From: Acidimicrobiales bacterium
GTDB lineage: Bacteria > Actinomycetota > Acidimicrobiia > Acidimicrobiales > JAVJTC01
DNA: 64,000 bases
Reading direction: 5' to 3'
Assembly (NCBI GenBank): GCA_040219085.1
Contig: JAVJTC010000003.1
Location: 1 to 64,000, forward strand
Shown here: positions 1-8,281 of the stretch, in pieces
Layout: each line of letters begins with the position of its first letter
How positions within the stretch are numbered: the first letter of the stretch is position 1
Notes under the pieces: generated by a model
What the model was told of the DNA's origin: nothing
Seen by the model: only the letters and a program-made list of their open reading frames with translations
Database searches by the model: none
Position numbers and translations under genes: made by a program

Positions 1-1
1 G

Positions 2-520
2 GATCTCGACGTCGCCCGCGGCTGCCACCTCGTCGTGGTCGCGGGAGGTCTCGGGCTCGCTCCGGTGCGTCCTGCGATCGAGGCGGCACTGGCGTCCGCG
101 GGGAACTACCGGTCCATCACCGTCCTCGTCGGCGCCCGTACGCCCGAGGGGATCCTGTACACCGACGATCTCGCATCCTGGGCAGCCGGTGCCCGTGTCG
201 CGTGCAGCGTGGATGTCGCCCGGACTCCGTGGGCCGGGACCGTCGGACCGGTGACAGCGCTCCTCGACGAGGCCGTGCGGGACCCGGCCGACACCCACGT
301 CCTGATGTGTGGCCCGGAGATCATGATGCGCGTGGTCGGCGACGCCCTCGCCCTCGCCGAGGTCCCCGGCCGGCAGGTCCAACTCTCCCTGGAGCGGACG
401 ATGCACTGCGGTGTCGGACACTGCGGCCACTGCCAACTCGGGCCGATTCTGACCTGCGTGGACGGCCCGGTGACCACATGGACCCGCATTGCGGCAGTCC
501 TGAGCGTGGCCCAGCGATGA
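2..520 (+). CDS. hyhG: [NiFe] hydrogenase gamma (diaphorase/FAD) subunit, 3' part
   Basis: The gene is cut by the window edge: the frame is open from base 2 and gives 172 residues. The visible part is the C-terminal half of a ferredoxin-NADP reductase-type flavoprotein. An early [16 protein letters not shown] stretch is the NAD(P)-binding glycine-rich loop. A C-terminal cysteine cluster (CGVGHCGHC, then a fourth Cys about 10 residues on) is the 2Fe-2S site seen in dihydroorotate dehydrogenase electron-transfer subunits and in gamma subunits of group 3b hydrogenases. In that family it passes electrons between the 4Fe-4S beta subunit and NAD(P)H in the cytosol. The next gene starts inside its stop codon (ATGA), so the two are translationally coupled. 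The beta subunit gene should lie just left of the window. Confidence 0.85.
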   Translation, partial: DLDVARGCHLVVVAGGLGLAPVRPAIEAALASAGNYRSITVLVGARTPEGILYTDDLASWAAGARVACSVDVARTPWAGTVGPVTALLDEAVRDPADTHVLMCGPEIMMRVVGDALALAEVPGRQVQLSLERTMHCGVGHCGHCQLGPILTCVDGPVTTWTRIAAVLSVAQR

Positions 521-1302
521 CCAGGCCACGCGTAGCCGTCTGGAAGTTCGCCAGCTGCGACGGTTGCCAGCTGACACTGCTGGACCGCGAGGACGATCTA
601 CTGGCCGTCGCCGACGCGGTGGATCTCGTGTACTTCCTGGAGGCGTCGTCAGCCCCTGATGACGGCGGCGACTTCGACCTCTCACTCGTCGAGGGTTCCG
701 TGACCACCCCGGCGGACGTCGCGCGCATCGCCGAGATCCGGCGGAGATCCCGCTCCCTCATCACGATCGGTGCCTGCGCGACCGCCGGCGGGATCCAGGC
801 CCTGCGCAACTTCGGCGACGTGCGTGAGCTCATGTCGATCGTCTACGCCACGCCGGCGTTCCTGGATGTCCTGGCCACAGCGACGCCCATCTCGGACCAC
901 GTGGCCGTCGACTTCGAGCTGCGCGGCTGCCCGATCGACGGCACACAACTCGTCGAGGTGATCAGCGCGTCCCTCGCCGGGCGCCGCCCTGTCATCGCGA
1001 GCCACAGCGTCTGTGTCGAATGCAAGCTGGCCGGCAACCCGTGCGTTCTCGTCGCGTCGGCCACGCCGTGCCTCGGCCCGGTCACCCACGCGGGATGCGG
1101 GGCGCTGTGCCCCGGCTACAACCGCGGCTGCTACGGCTGTTTCGGCCCCTCCGACAGCGCCACGACCGGACCGCTGACCGAGGTCCTGCGCGCCACCGGC
1201 CTCGACGACGCTGCGATCGCCCGGCTCTTCGCGACTTTCAACGCGTGGGCGCCGGGCTTCCGTGAGGTCGCAGTGGCTGCACCGGGAGGTGAACAGCGAT
1301 GA
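517..1302 (+). CDS. hyhS: [NiFe] hydrogenase small subunit
   Basis: A 261-aa iron-sulfur subunit that relays electrons from the NiFe site. [10 protein letters not shown] at residues 14-23 holds the first two proximal-cluster cysteines; GACATAGG and [10 protein letters not shown] carry further ligands, and a C-terminal cysteine-rich block (CVEC, CGALC, CYGCFGP) would bind the medial and distal clusters. There is no Tat signal, so the enzyme is cytosolic, as in group 3b (the sulfhydrogenase/Hyh type). The ATG at 517 overlaps the previous stop by 4 bases. A longer frame opens upstream, but that region is antiparallel coding for hyhG and the protein naturally begins just before the [10 protein letters not shown] motif. 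Probable partner: the large subunit directly downstream. Confidence 0.93.
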   Translation: MTRPRVAVWKFASCDGCQLTLLDREDDLLAVADAVDLVYFLEASSAPDDGGDFDLSLVEGSVTTPADVARIAEIRRRSRSLITIGACATAGGIQALRNFGDVRELMSIVYATPAFLDVLATATPISDHVAVDFELRGCPIDGTQLVEVISASLAGRRPVIASHSVCVECKLAGNPCVLVASATPCLGPVTHAGCGALCPGYNRGCYGCFGPSDSATTGPLTEVLRATGLDDAAIARLFATFNAWAPGFREVAVAAPGGEQR

Positions 1303-2603
1303 CCCACAAGGCACGGGGCGGACGACTGGTGGGCACCGAAGCTCTCGCACGCGTCGAGGGCGAGGGAGCGATGTACGTCGAGATCGACGGCGACGAGGTC
1401 CGCGACGTCCGACTCGACATCTACGAGCCACCCCGGTTCTACGAGGGGTTCCTGCGCGGGAGAGCCTGGTCGGAGCCGCCCGACATCACCGCGCGGATCT
1501 GCGGCATCTGCCCCGTCGCCTACCAGATGAGCGCATGCGCGGCGATCGAGGACGCGTTCGGCGTCGACGCCGGCGACCCGATCCGCCGGCTGCGGCGCCT
1601 TCTGTACGCCGGGGAGTGGATCGAGAGCCACACACTCCACATCCACTTCCTGCACGCTCCGGATTTCTTCGGCGTCGACAGCGGCATCGAGCTCGCCGCC
1701 ATCGACCGCCCGGCGGTGGAGCGGGCACTCGAGTTGAAGAAGCTCGGCAACCGCATCGTCGAGCGGATCGGCGGAAGAGCCATCCATCCCGTGAACATCC
1801 GCGTCGGGGGTTTCCACCGGCTGCCGACGCGCCGCGAGATCGCCGAGACCCGCGAGGACATGGCACGCGCCACGGATCTCGCAGAGGCCGTCGTCGACTG
1901 GGTCTCGCGCTTCGACTTCCCGGACTTCGAGACGACCCACGAACTCGTCGCGGTGCAGGATCCGGCGGGGTACCCCGTGCTCGGGGACAGGATCGTCTCG
2001 GACCGTGGACTCGACATCGCTGTGGGCGACTTCGACGACCACGTCGTCGAGACCCATGTCCCCCACTCGACCGCGCTGCACGCGCACCTCGTCGAGCGCG
2101 GCGAGTACCTGGTCGGCCCGCTCGCGCGCTACAGCCTCGCATCGGCCGCCCTGGCTCCCCGCGCCGCTGCGGCCGCCCGAGCCGCGGGCCTGGGCACCCG
2201 ATGCCGCAACCCCTTCCGCAGCATCGTCGTGCGCGCCGTCGAGACCCTGCACGCATGTGAGATCGCACTCGATGTCGTCGAGGACTACATCGAGCCTCCC
2301 GCCGCCCATGCGGTGGTGGAGCCCCGCGCCGGCGTCGGGCACGGCGTGACCGAAGCTCCCCGGGGCCTGCTGTATCACCGTTACGCCTTCGACGCCGAGG
2401 GAACGATCACCGACGTATCGATCGTCCCGCCGACCTCTCAGAACCAGGCCGCCATCGAACACGACCTGTGGCACTTCGTCGAGGACAACCTGGATCTCGG
2501 CGACGACGAACTGCGTCGCAGCGCCGAGGTCACGATCCGCAACCACGACCCCTGCATCTCGTGCGCGACCCACTTCCTCGACCTGACGGTCGTGCGGTCA
2601 TGA
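1299..2603 (+). CDS. hyhL: [NiFe] hydrogenase large (catalytic) subunit
   Basis: A 434-aa catalytic subunit. The N-terminal L1 motif RICGICP is at residues 66-72 (Cys68, Cys71), and the C-terminal L2 motif DPCISCATH at 417-425 (Cys419, Cys422). These four cysteines bind the Ni-Fe(CN)2CO centre that splits or forms H2. A nine-residue tail follows His425 and is the expected substrate of the maturation endopeptidase encoded next. Length and the compact L2 motif fit the bidirectional, NADP-linked group 3b. The ATG overlaps the hyhS stop (ATGA) and is preceded by GGGAGGTG about 8 bases upstream. In actinobacteria such enzymes are usually tied to redox balancing or fermentative H2 under oxygen limitation. 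Confidence 0.94.
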   Translation: MTHKARGGRLVGTEALARVEGEGAMYVEIDGDEVRDVRLDIYEPPRFYEGFLRGRAWSEPPDITARICGICPVAYQMSACAAIEDAFGVDAGDPIRRLRRLLYAGEWIESHTLHIHFLHAPDFFGVDSGIELAAIDRPAVERALELKKLGNRIVERIGGRAIHPVNIRVGGFHRLPTRREIAETREDMARATDLAEAVVDWVSRFDFPDFETTHELVAVQDPAGYPVLGDRIVSDRGLDIAVGDFDDHVVETHVPHSTALHAHLVERGEYLVGPLARYSLASAALAPRAAAAARAAGLGTRCRNPFRSIVVRAVETLHACEIALDVVEDYIEPPAAHAVVEPRAGVGHGVTEAPRGLLYHRYAFDAEGTITDVSIVPPTSQNQAAIEHDLWHFVEDNLDLGDDELRRSAEVTIRNHDPCISCATHFLDLTVVRS

Positions 2604-3067
2604 GACCCGTCGTCATCGGGGTCGGCAACCGCTGGCGGGGCGACGACGGCGTCGGCCCGGCCGTGATCGACCTGTTGCGTGCCGACGGTCGGCTGGACAC
2701 AACCGTTGCGGATCTCGCCGAACTGGACGGCGAGGCGACGCGGCTGGTCGACGCGATGGCGCACCGCTCCCTCGCTGTGGTCGTCGACGCCATGCGGTCC
2801 GGCGCAGCGCCGGGCACCGTACGGTCCCTGGTGGCTGGTGAGGTTGACCTGCCCACCACGACGTCGCTCAGCAGCCATGGCGCCGGGGTCGCGCATGCGG
2901 CGGGACTGGCCGCCGCCCTCGACCGGATGCCGGACCGACTCGTCGTGATCGGCGTGGAGATATCGGCGACCGCCGACGAGGGCCCGCTGTCGGCCGAAGT
3001 GACAGCCGCTCTTCCCGAGGCGGCGGCTCGCGTCGTCGAGGAGGTTCGACGCCATGTGTCTCGCTGA
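2600..3067 (+). CDS. hydrogenase maturation protease (HycI/HybD, peptidase M52)
   Basis: A 155-aa member of the nickel-dependent endopeptidase family that removes the C-terminal extension of the large subunit once nickel is in place. The N-terminal GVGNRWRGDDGVGPAV segment is the family signature. The three metal ligands of E. coli HybD (Glu16, Asp62, His93) have good counterparts in Asp16, Asp63 and His93. The start at 2600 overlaps the hyhL stop by 4 bases; a longer upstream frame lies within hyhL and is ignored. Its position right after hyhL, whose product ends in a cleavable nine-residue tail, supports the assignment. Confidence 0.9.
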   Translation: MRPVVIGVGNRWRGDDGVGPAVIDLLRADGRLDTTVADLAELDGEATRLVDAMAHRSLAVVVDAMRSGAAPGTVRSLVAGEVDLPTTTSLSSHGAGVAHAAGLAAALDRMPDRLVVIGVEISATADEGPLSAEVTAALPEAAARVVEEVRRHVSR

Positions 3068-3293
3068 CGTCGGGCGCGTGAGCACCGTGAGCGACGACGG
3101 CAAAACGGCGACCATCGTCATCGGCGACCACGACCGCAGGATCTCGCTCGCGCTTCTCGTCGTCGACGGTGTCACCGTCGCTCCCGGCGACTGGCTCGCG
3201 TGCCATCTGGGGCTGGCGACGCACCGCGTCAGTCCCACCGAGGCCGCCTCGATCGCCGCGGCCCGACAAGACGACCACAGGAGGTCGACGTGA
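3054..3293 (+). CDS. hypC: HypC/HupF family hydrogenase assembly chaperone
   Basis: A 79-aa protein that starts MCLADVGRV. The N-terminal Met-Cys of HypC proteins is essential: the exposed Cys2 carries the Fe(CN)2CO moiety with HypD and then binds the large-subunit precursor. The rest shows the small beta-barrel pattern of the family (a VxV strand, then VAPGDWLACHLGLA, corresponding to the VGDYVLVHVGFA region). It overlaps the protease gene by 14 bases in another frame. The other maturation genes (hypA, B, D, E, F) are not in the window, so they must be elsewhere. Confidence 0.85.
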   Translation: MCLADVGRVSTVSDDGKTATIVIGDHDRRISLALLVVDGVTVAPGDWLACHLGLATHRVSPTEAASIAAARQDDHRRST

Positions 3294-4225
3294 AGACGAT
3301 CGCCGGGAACATCAGAACACCCGCCCGCTGCGGCGGCCACGGGCTCGCCGCCACTGCAGCCGTCGTCTCGGGCATCGCGGTCTACACCAACGGGATCGCC
3401 GTGCGCCGCTTCGGCGACGCGACGAACTACACGACGGCCAAGAACCTCGTCGCGGCGCTGGTTCTCGTCTTCGTCGCGGTCGTCGCGCACGGGGCACGCG
3501 GGACCCGCGTCGCGATCACCACCGCCCCGAAGGCGGGCATCGCTGCCGTGGCCGTGGCCGGCAGCGTCCCGTTCGTCCTGTTCTTCGAAGGGCTGTCACG
3601 CGTGAACAGCACCGACGCGGCGTTCCTCCACAAGACCCTCGTCGTGTGGGTGGCGATCGGCGCCGTCGCCGTGCTCGGCGAGCGCCTCCGGTGGCACCAC
3701 CTCGTTGCGATCGTCGCCATCGGTTGGGGTCAACACGAACTCGTCGGTGGGTTCGGCCTCGGTGATCCCGGGTCCGGTGAGACGCTCATAACCGCGGCCA
3801 CCGTGATCTGGGCCGTCGAGGTGGTCGTGACGAAGCGCATGCTCGCGACGACGCCAGCCGCCGCCGTGAGTGCGGCCCGGATGGGCGGGGGTGCCATCGT
3901 GCTGCTCACCTGGGCGGCGCTGCGGGGCGCCCTCGGCGACGTGGTCGCGATCGGCTGGAGCGGCCTGGGGTGGGTGGTGCTCACAGGCGTCGTTCTCGCG
4001 GCGTTCGTGGCCCTGTGGCACCGGGCACTGGCGGTGGCCCCCGCGATCGACGTCACGGCAATCCTCGCCGGCGGCGCCGTCGTGACGGCCCTTCTGAACG
4101 GAGCGTCGGGGCGGGCCTCGATCGGTCCGGCGGCGCTCGGTCTGGCACTCGTCGCCGCCGGTGCGCTGATGGTCGCCGTTCAGATGCGCCCCACCGCGAC
4201 CCCGAGCGGCGCGGCGGCGCGATGA
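3290..4225 (+). CDS. EamA/DMT-family transporter in the hydrogenase operon
   Basis: A 311-aa integral membrane protein with about ten hydrophobic segments arranged as two EamA halves (residues about 20-150 and 165-300), as in drug/metabolite transporters. The second half contains the usual ALWHRALAVAPAIDVTAIL-like loop into the ninth helix. The GTG start at 3290 overlaps the hypC stop (GTGA) and has a strong AGGAGGT 5 bases upstream, so it is clearly part of the hydrogenase operon. The substrate cannot be read from the sequence; a link to nickel, iron or another hydrogenase-related metabolite is only a guess from position. Confidence 0.85.
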   Translation: MKTIAGNIRTPARCGGHGLAATAAVVSGIAVYTNGIAVRRFGDATNYTTAKNLVAALVLVFVAVVAHGARGTRVAITTAPKAGIAAVAVAGSVPFVLFFEGLSRVNSTDAAFLHKTLVVWVAIGAVAVLGERLRWHHLVAIVAIGWGQHELVGGFGLGDPGSGETLITAATVIWAVEVVVTKRMLATTPAAAVSAARMGGGAIVLLTWAALRGALGDVVAIGWSGLGWVVLTGVVLAAFVALWHRALAVAPAIDVTAILAGGAVVTALLNGASGRASIGPAALGLALVAAGALMVAVQMRPTATPSGAAAR

Positions 4226-5016
4226 GCGTCGCCGGCGCAATGATGTTCGCCCGGTTTGCCGCACCGCCGAACGGACACGGGTACTGCGGTCCCGACGCCC
4301 ATGACACTCTGGCGGCCTACGCCTCGGGCGAGATCGCCCCCGACGCCGGCCTGCGCGAGCTCGCCACGGCCTTCGAGGGGGCCTGGCCGTGGCTCGAGCT
4401 GCTCGCGGGCGCAGGTCACGCCGACCCTCTCGACGAGCGGGTGGTCGAGGCCTACTGGCTCGGCAACGACCTCATCACGAACGTCGCCGCCAACGACCTG
4501 GGGAACCACCTGGTCGACCGCTTCCACGGGCGCGCCGGCGACCGTCACGACCACGTCGTCGCCGGTGTCGGAACCGGTGCGGTCGCCAATCACGCCTTCC
4601 ACGTGTTCGGCGTCTACCCGTGGGTGGGCCTCCTGCGCGACGGACGCGGTGGCGAGATCGCTCTGGGCGTACTCGAGTCCTGCCGGGTGTCGTGGGGCCG
4701 GGTGATCTCGTTGGACGGTGACAGCGCAGTTGTCATGGCTGCACCGCTGTGTTGGGACGGGACGAGCCTGTCGCTGGGGACGCCACGGCCGCGGACGGTT
4801 CGGACCGGCGGAAGCGGCTTCGACATCGCCGGCAACGACGGCGACGGCGACGGCAGCAGCTACCCCGGCCGACCCCTGAGCGTCGGATCGACCGTCGCCC
4901 TGCACTGGGACACGATCTGCGCCACCCTCACTCCCCGGCGTCTCGGCTGGCTGCGTGCGGTGACCCATGGCCAGATCGCCCTGGCGAACACGACGGGGAT
5001 CGCTGCGGTGCTGTGA
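4222..5016 (+). CDS. DUF6390-like hydrogenase-associated protein
   Basis: A 264-aa soluble protein that I match from memory to DUF6390, a family found beside actinobacterial [NiFe] hydrogenase genes; its function is not known. Visible features: an N-terminal MMFARFAAPPNGHGYCGPD segment, a central HHVVAGVG-like and NHAFHVFGVYPWVGLLR block rich in His and aromatic residues, and a C-terminal LHWDTICATL segment with one Cys. No signal peptide or membrane helix. It starts within the stop of the transporter gene (ATGA). Operon coupling suggests a part in maturation, assembly or regulation of the hydrogenase; this is inference. Confidence 0.65.
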   Translation: MSVAGAMMFARFAAPPNGHGYCGPDAHDTLAAYASGEIAPDAGLRELATAFEGAWPWLELLAGAGHADPLDERVVEAYWLGNDLITNVAANDLGNHLVDRFHGRAGDRHDHVVAGVGTGAVANHAFHVFGVYPWVGLLRDGRGGEIALGVLESCRVSWGRVISLDGDSAVVMAAPLCWDGTSLSLGTPRPRTVRTGGSGFDIAGNDGDGDGSSYPGRPLSVGSTVALHWDTICATLTPRRLGWLRAVTHGQIALANTTGIAAVL

Positions 5017-5132
5017 GCGCCGGGCCACCCGTCCCGGTGACGTAGGACCCTTGCCGGCGGTCTGCGCCGGCCCGATAGTCGGTTCCAGCGGCGTTCTCCG
5101 GGACCGCCCCGGACGCGAGCGGGAGTGAGCGG

Positions 5133-5618
5133 GTGAAGGCGACGACCACCAGACCACTGATCATCGGTGTCGGAGACAGATGGCGCGGCGACGAAGGCGT
5201 CGGACCTGCCGTGATCGCTGAACTGCGCGGCACGATGAGCGGCACCGACCTCTCCGAGACCGCCGACGACCTACACCGGCTGCAACTCCTGTGGGCCGGT
5301 CGTCCCCTCGCCGTGATCGTCGCCGGCATGCGCGGCGGAGGGCCCCGGGGCCGTATCCGCCGGGTGGCGGTTCCGATGAGCGACGAGACGGACGAGTTCG
5401 ACGAGGCGCTCAGGCTCGTGGAGCCGTTCGGACCCGGCGTCGTCGCGCTCTGCACCCGGACGAGGCCGCTCGCATCCACGCCGCCACGAGTCGTGTTCAT
5501 CGGTGTCGAGATCGGACCCGCCTACGACGGACTCGGACTGTCGCTGCTCGTCGCCGACGCCGTACCCGAGGTGGTTGCGCGCTGCCAGGCCGAGATCGCC
5601 GCTTTCGTCACGATCTGA
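5133..5618 (+). CDS. degenerate hydrogenase maturation protease paralogue (M52-like)
   Basis: A 161-aa protein whose N-terminus (IIGVGDRWRGDEGVGPAV, from residue 10) closely matches that of the maturation protease at 2600-3067, and which keeps the FIGVEIGP strand near the C-terminus. Of the three metal ligands only the first is left (Glu21); the Asp position reads AVIVAGMRGG (Ala64) and no His is found where the third ligand should be. It is therefore probably not an active nickel-dependent endopeptidase. The GTG start has GGGAGTGAG upstream. It sits 116 bases after the DUF6390-like gene, so it may belong to the same operon or have its own promoter. Confidence 0.75.
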   Translation: MKATTTRPLIIGVGDRWRGDEGVGPAVIAELRGTMSGTDLSETADDLHRLQLLWAGRPLAVIVAGMRGGGPRGRIRRVAVPMSDETDEFDEALRLVEPFGPGVVALCTRTRPLASTPPRVVFIGVEIGPAYDGLGLSLLVADAVPEVVARCQAEIAAFVTI

Positions 5619-6609
5619 CGGGGTCGGAAGCTGCGCCGTCTCCGGGGCCGTCACCCGGACCGCCAACCTCACCGGAGTCCCGGTAGGTCGCAGCCGAACG
5701 CGACGAACGGTCGACGACCAGGCGCAGCACGTCGGGCCGGGCGTAGTGCCCCACCGCGTCGAAGTGCCGACGCTGCCTGCGGGGCGCTGCGGTGTCGAGG
5801 TCGGCGTAGACGATTCCCTCCTCACCGGTCAGCGGGCCGGCGACGATCGCTCCACCCGCGCCGACGATCGTCGTGTTCCCCCGTGACATGACGTCCTCGT
5901 CGCCGCCGTAGATCTCGTCGCGACCCTCGATGTCGTCGGGAACGTCGGATCCCCGCAGGAACGGCGTGACGCCGATCACATGACAGCCGCCCTCCTTCGC
6001 GATGTGGCGCAGCGTCGGGACCCACTCCTCGCTGTTGTCCCAGGTCGGCGCCACATGGATGTCGATCCCCTGCCCGTAGAGGGCAGCGCGGGCCAGTGGC
6101 ATGTAGTTCTCCCAGCAGATGAGCCCACCGAGGTTGCCGAACGGCGTCTCATACACCCGCAGGCCGGATCCGTCGCCGGTACCCCACACGAGCCGCTCCC
6201 CGCCGGTCGGCATGAGTTTGCGGTGGCGGCCGATGAGCTCGCCATGAGGGTCGATGAACAACAGCGTGTTGTAGATGGTCCCGCCGGCGGCATCGATCTC
6301 GTTGACACCGATGGCCACGTACGTGCCCGCTGCGCGCGCCGCCTCTGCGAGCACCTCGGTGCTCGGACCGGGAATGGCGACGGCATTGTCGTGGAGCCGG
6401 TCGTACCACGCGGCCGGGCCGTCGGCCCACGGGCGGGTGCGCCACACCCAGTCCGGGTAGGCGGGGATGAACGCCTCGGGGAAGACGACGAGGTCCGCTC
6501 CGTTGGCGGCCGCGTCGGCCAGGAGATCGCACGCCTTGGCGGTGGTGGCCTCGCGGTCGAGGAAGACGGGAGTCGCCTGAACTGCAGCGACCTTTACGGT
6601 CTGGATCAT
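5608..6609 (-). CDS. nitrilase / carbon-nitrogen hydrolase
   Basis: A 333-aa nitrilase-superfamily enzyme. The catalytic triad is visible: Glu45 in FPEAFIPAYP, Lys131 in GRHRKLMPT and Cys165 in GGLICWENYMP. The FIPAYPDWVWR and WENYMPLAR segments are typical of branch-1 nitrilases and cyanide hydratases, which convert nitriles to carboxylic acid plus ammonia. The last 40 residues are low in complexity (GEVGGPGDGPGDG). The ATG at 6609 overlaps the stop of the phosphoribosyltransferase gene (ATGA), which places it last in a P450-ferredoxin operon. A longer upstream frame on this strand is a shadow. The 3' end overlaps the convergent protease paralogue by 11 bases. Confidence 0.9.
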   Translation of the reverse strand: MIQTVKVAAVQATPVFLDREATTAKACDLLADAAANGADLVVFPEAFIPAYPDWVWRTRPWADGPAAWYDRLHDNAVAIPGPSTEVLAEAARAAGTYVAIGVNEIDAAGGTIYNTLLFIDPHGELIGRHRKLMPTGGERLVWGTGDGSGLRVYETPFGNLGGLICWENYMPLARAALYGQGIDIHVAPTWDNSEEWVPTLRHIAKEGGCHVIGVTPFLRGSDVPDDIEGRDEIYGGDEDVMSRGNTTIVGAGGAIVAGPLTGEEGIVYADLDTAAPRRQRRHFDAVGHYARPDVLRLVVDRSSRSAATYRDSGEVGGPGDGPGDGAASDPVRS

Positions 6610-7262
6610 CGGGTGCCTCCCGGCGATGTGAGTGCGGCGACGACCTCGTCGTCGCTGACCTGGGTGAAATCCGCGTAGAACTGACCCACCGCACCGAAGT
6701 CGAGAGGCTCGTAGACGGCGACGTAGTCGTCGGCCGTGGGACCGAGCCGATCGGTCCATCCCGCCGGGGCCACAGGCACCGCCAGAACGACCCGACGTGC
6801 GCCTTCCGCCCGGGCGACCGAGCACGCAGCGCGCGCGGTCGAACCGGTGGCGAGTCCGTCGTCGACGATCACGATGGTGCGACCCCGGAGCCGCCGCCGG
6901 CGTATCGAGCCACGTAGACGCTGCGACCTCGCGGCGAGCTCGCCACGCTCGCGTGCCTCGACCGCCGCGAGGGCTTCCTCGGACACGTGGGCCATGGCCA
7001 GCATCTCCGCGTCCACGATCGTGACGTAGTCCTCGCCGATTGCGCCCATGGCCAGTTCGGGCTGTCCGGGGACGCCGAGCTTGCGCACCAGGATCACGTC
7101 GAGGGGCGCCGCGAGGATCTGCGCGACCTCGGCTGCGACGGGGACCCCACCCCTCGGGAGGCCGACGACGAGCGGTTCGATCAGATTGGAGCGGCCCGCC
7201 AGCAGCTCCCCGAGCCGACGCCCGGCATCGGCGCGGTCGAGGAAGCCCGGCGCGCCCGTCAC
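6606..7262 (-). CDS. phosphoribosyltransferase-domain protein
   Basis: A 218-aa protein with a type I phosphoribosyltransferase fold: the PRPP-binding loop VIVDDGLATGST lies at about residues 131-142, and VVGLPRGGVPVA at 33-44 matches the conserved start of the domain. This single-domain class is widespread in actinobacteria and its substrate is usually unknown. The GTG start at 7262 overlaps the previous gene's stop (GTGA); the longer frame upstream runs antisense-like through the flavoprotein gene and is not used. Translational coupling on both sides (flavoprotein before, nitrilase after) makes it part of the operon. Confidence 0.85.
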   Translation of the reverse strand: MTGAPGFLDRADAGRRLGELLAGRSNLIEPLVVGLPRGGVPVAAEVAQILAAPLDVILVRKLGVPGQPELAMGAIGEDYVTIVDAEMLAMAHVSEEALAAVEARERGELAARSQRLRGSIRRRRLRGRTIVIVDDGLATGSTARAACSVARAEGARRVVLAVPVAPAGWTDRLGPTADDYVAVYEPLDFGAVGQFYADFTQVSDDEVVAALTSPGGTR

Positions 7263-8038
7263 GTGGCCGACCGACCCTTCTTCCAGTAGCCCCGTACGGT
7301 CGCATCTGACCGCGACAGTCCGCGCACTTCGAAGAAGTGCTTGCGGATGCGCTGGACCCCGGCGGCCTCCCCTGCGACCCAGATCGCGCCGGGGAGCTGA
7401 TCGGTGGATTCGATCGCCGCCAGCAGCGCATCGCCCGGCTGCGCATCTTCGGCGAGTTCGTGCCAACGGATCGTCGCACCGCCGTGGGTCGGAAGGTCGA
7501 TACGACCAGAGGCGTCCGCGATCTCGACGTGCACCGTGACCGGGACCTCCGGGGGGAGGACTTCCAGGAGCTGGCTCATCGCAGGTATCGCGGTCTCGTC
7601 GCCGGCCAGCAGATGGGCTGACGACGGGTCCACCTCGTAGCCACGCCCCGGGCCCGACACGGCGATCTCCGAACCCCGTCGGGCGCCGCTGACCCAGTCC
7701 GATGCCGCCCCGCTGCCGTGCACGACGAAGTCGACCGTCAGCTCGAGCGCCTCGGCATCCATGTGGCGGGGGGTGAATGTGCGGATCGGCGCGCGTTCAC
7801 CGTCGGGCAACTCGAACTGGTTGCCCGTCCAGGTGGGCATGACGATCGCGTCCGCGCCGCGCGGAGGAAGCAGGAGCCGCACGCTCGCTGCTGGCTCTGT
7901 GATCTCGAGACCGTCGAGCTCGGTGCCGCCGAGGACGACCCGCCGCATGCGCGGGCCGAGGTCCTCGACCGAACGGACGGTCACCCGCCGGAACGGTGGA
8001 GGCTCCCGTCGCGTGGGAATACGGTCCTTGTCGACCAT
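7259..8038 (-). CDS. siderophore-interacting protein (ViuB-type FAD reductase)
   Basis: A 259-aa flavoprotein of the SIP family. The N-terminal FAD domain includes PIRTFTPRHMD (RxYT-like FAD motif, about residues 84-94), and the C-terminal half has the SIP signature IWVAGEAAGVQRIRKHF and ends GYWKKGRS. Family members reduce ferric siderophores with NAD(P)H. Here the gene lies between a P450 redox ferredoxin and a phosphoribosyltransferase, with no siderophore genes nearby, so a role as reductase for the ferredoxin is a plausible alternative. The start is an ATG preceded by a short gap after the ferredoxin stop. Confidence 0.87.
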   Translation of the reverse strand: MVDKDRIPTRREPPPFRRVTVRSVEDLGPRMRRVVLGGTELDGLEITEPAASVRLLLPPRGADAIVMPTWTGNQFELPDGERAPIRTFTPRHMDAEALELTVDFVVHGSGAASDWVSGARRGSEIAVSGPGRGYEVDPSSAHLLAGDETAIPAMSQLLEVLPPEVPVTVHVEIADASGRIDLPTHGGATIRWHELAEDAQPGDALLAAIESTDQLPGAIWVAGEAAGVQRIRKHFFEVRGLSRSDATVRGYWKKGRSAT

Positions 8039-8080
8039 CGGCGCCTCTCGTCGTGGGACACCTCGCAGGTTAGAGCGCCA

Positions 8081-8281
8081 TCACCGCTCCCGGACCGTGA
8101 GGGCGCGCTCGGGGCAGCTGTCGACAGCCCGCTGCGCCGCCTCCGTCTGTGCAGCGGCAACCTCGGCGACCTCGCCCCGGGCCGCGTTGTACCCCTCGTC
8201 ATCGGGTTCGAACACCTCAGGGGCATGCGCGTAGCAACGGCCGTGTCCGGTACAGAGGTCTGCGTCCACCGCGACCCTCAT
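8081..8281 (-). CDS. P450-type single-cluster ferredoxin (CxxHxxC)
   Basis: A 66-aa ferredoxin with Cys10-x2-His-x2-Cys16 (CTGHGRC) and a C-terminal CPERAL, the CxxHxxC(x)nCP pattern of small actinobacterial 3Fe-4S-type ferredoxins that serve P450s. Only three Cys ligands are present, with His in the fourth position. The ATG overlaps the stop of the upstream P450 gene (ATGA at 8278-8281), strong evidence that it is that P450's redox partner. Confidence 0.93.
   Translation of the reverse strand: MRVAVDADLCTGHGRCYAHAPEVFEPDDEGYNAARGEVAEVAAAQTEAAQRAVDSCPERALTVRER

Noticed and set aside
1131-2573. 480-codon minus-strand frame opposite the hydrogenase large subunit.
   Set aside because: A high-GC mirror frame: composition is dominated by Arg, Asp and Val with no recognisable domain, while the plus strand carries clear NiFe motifs.
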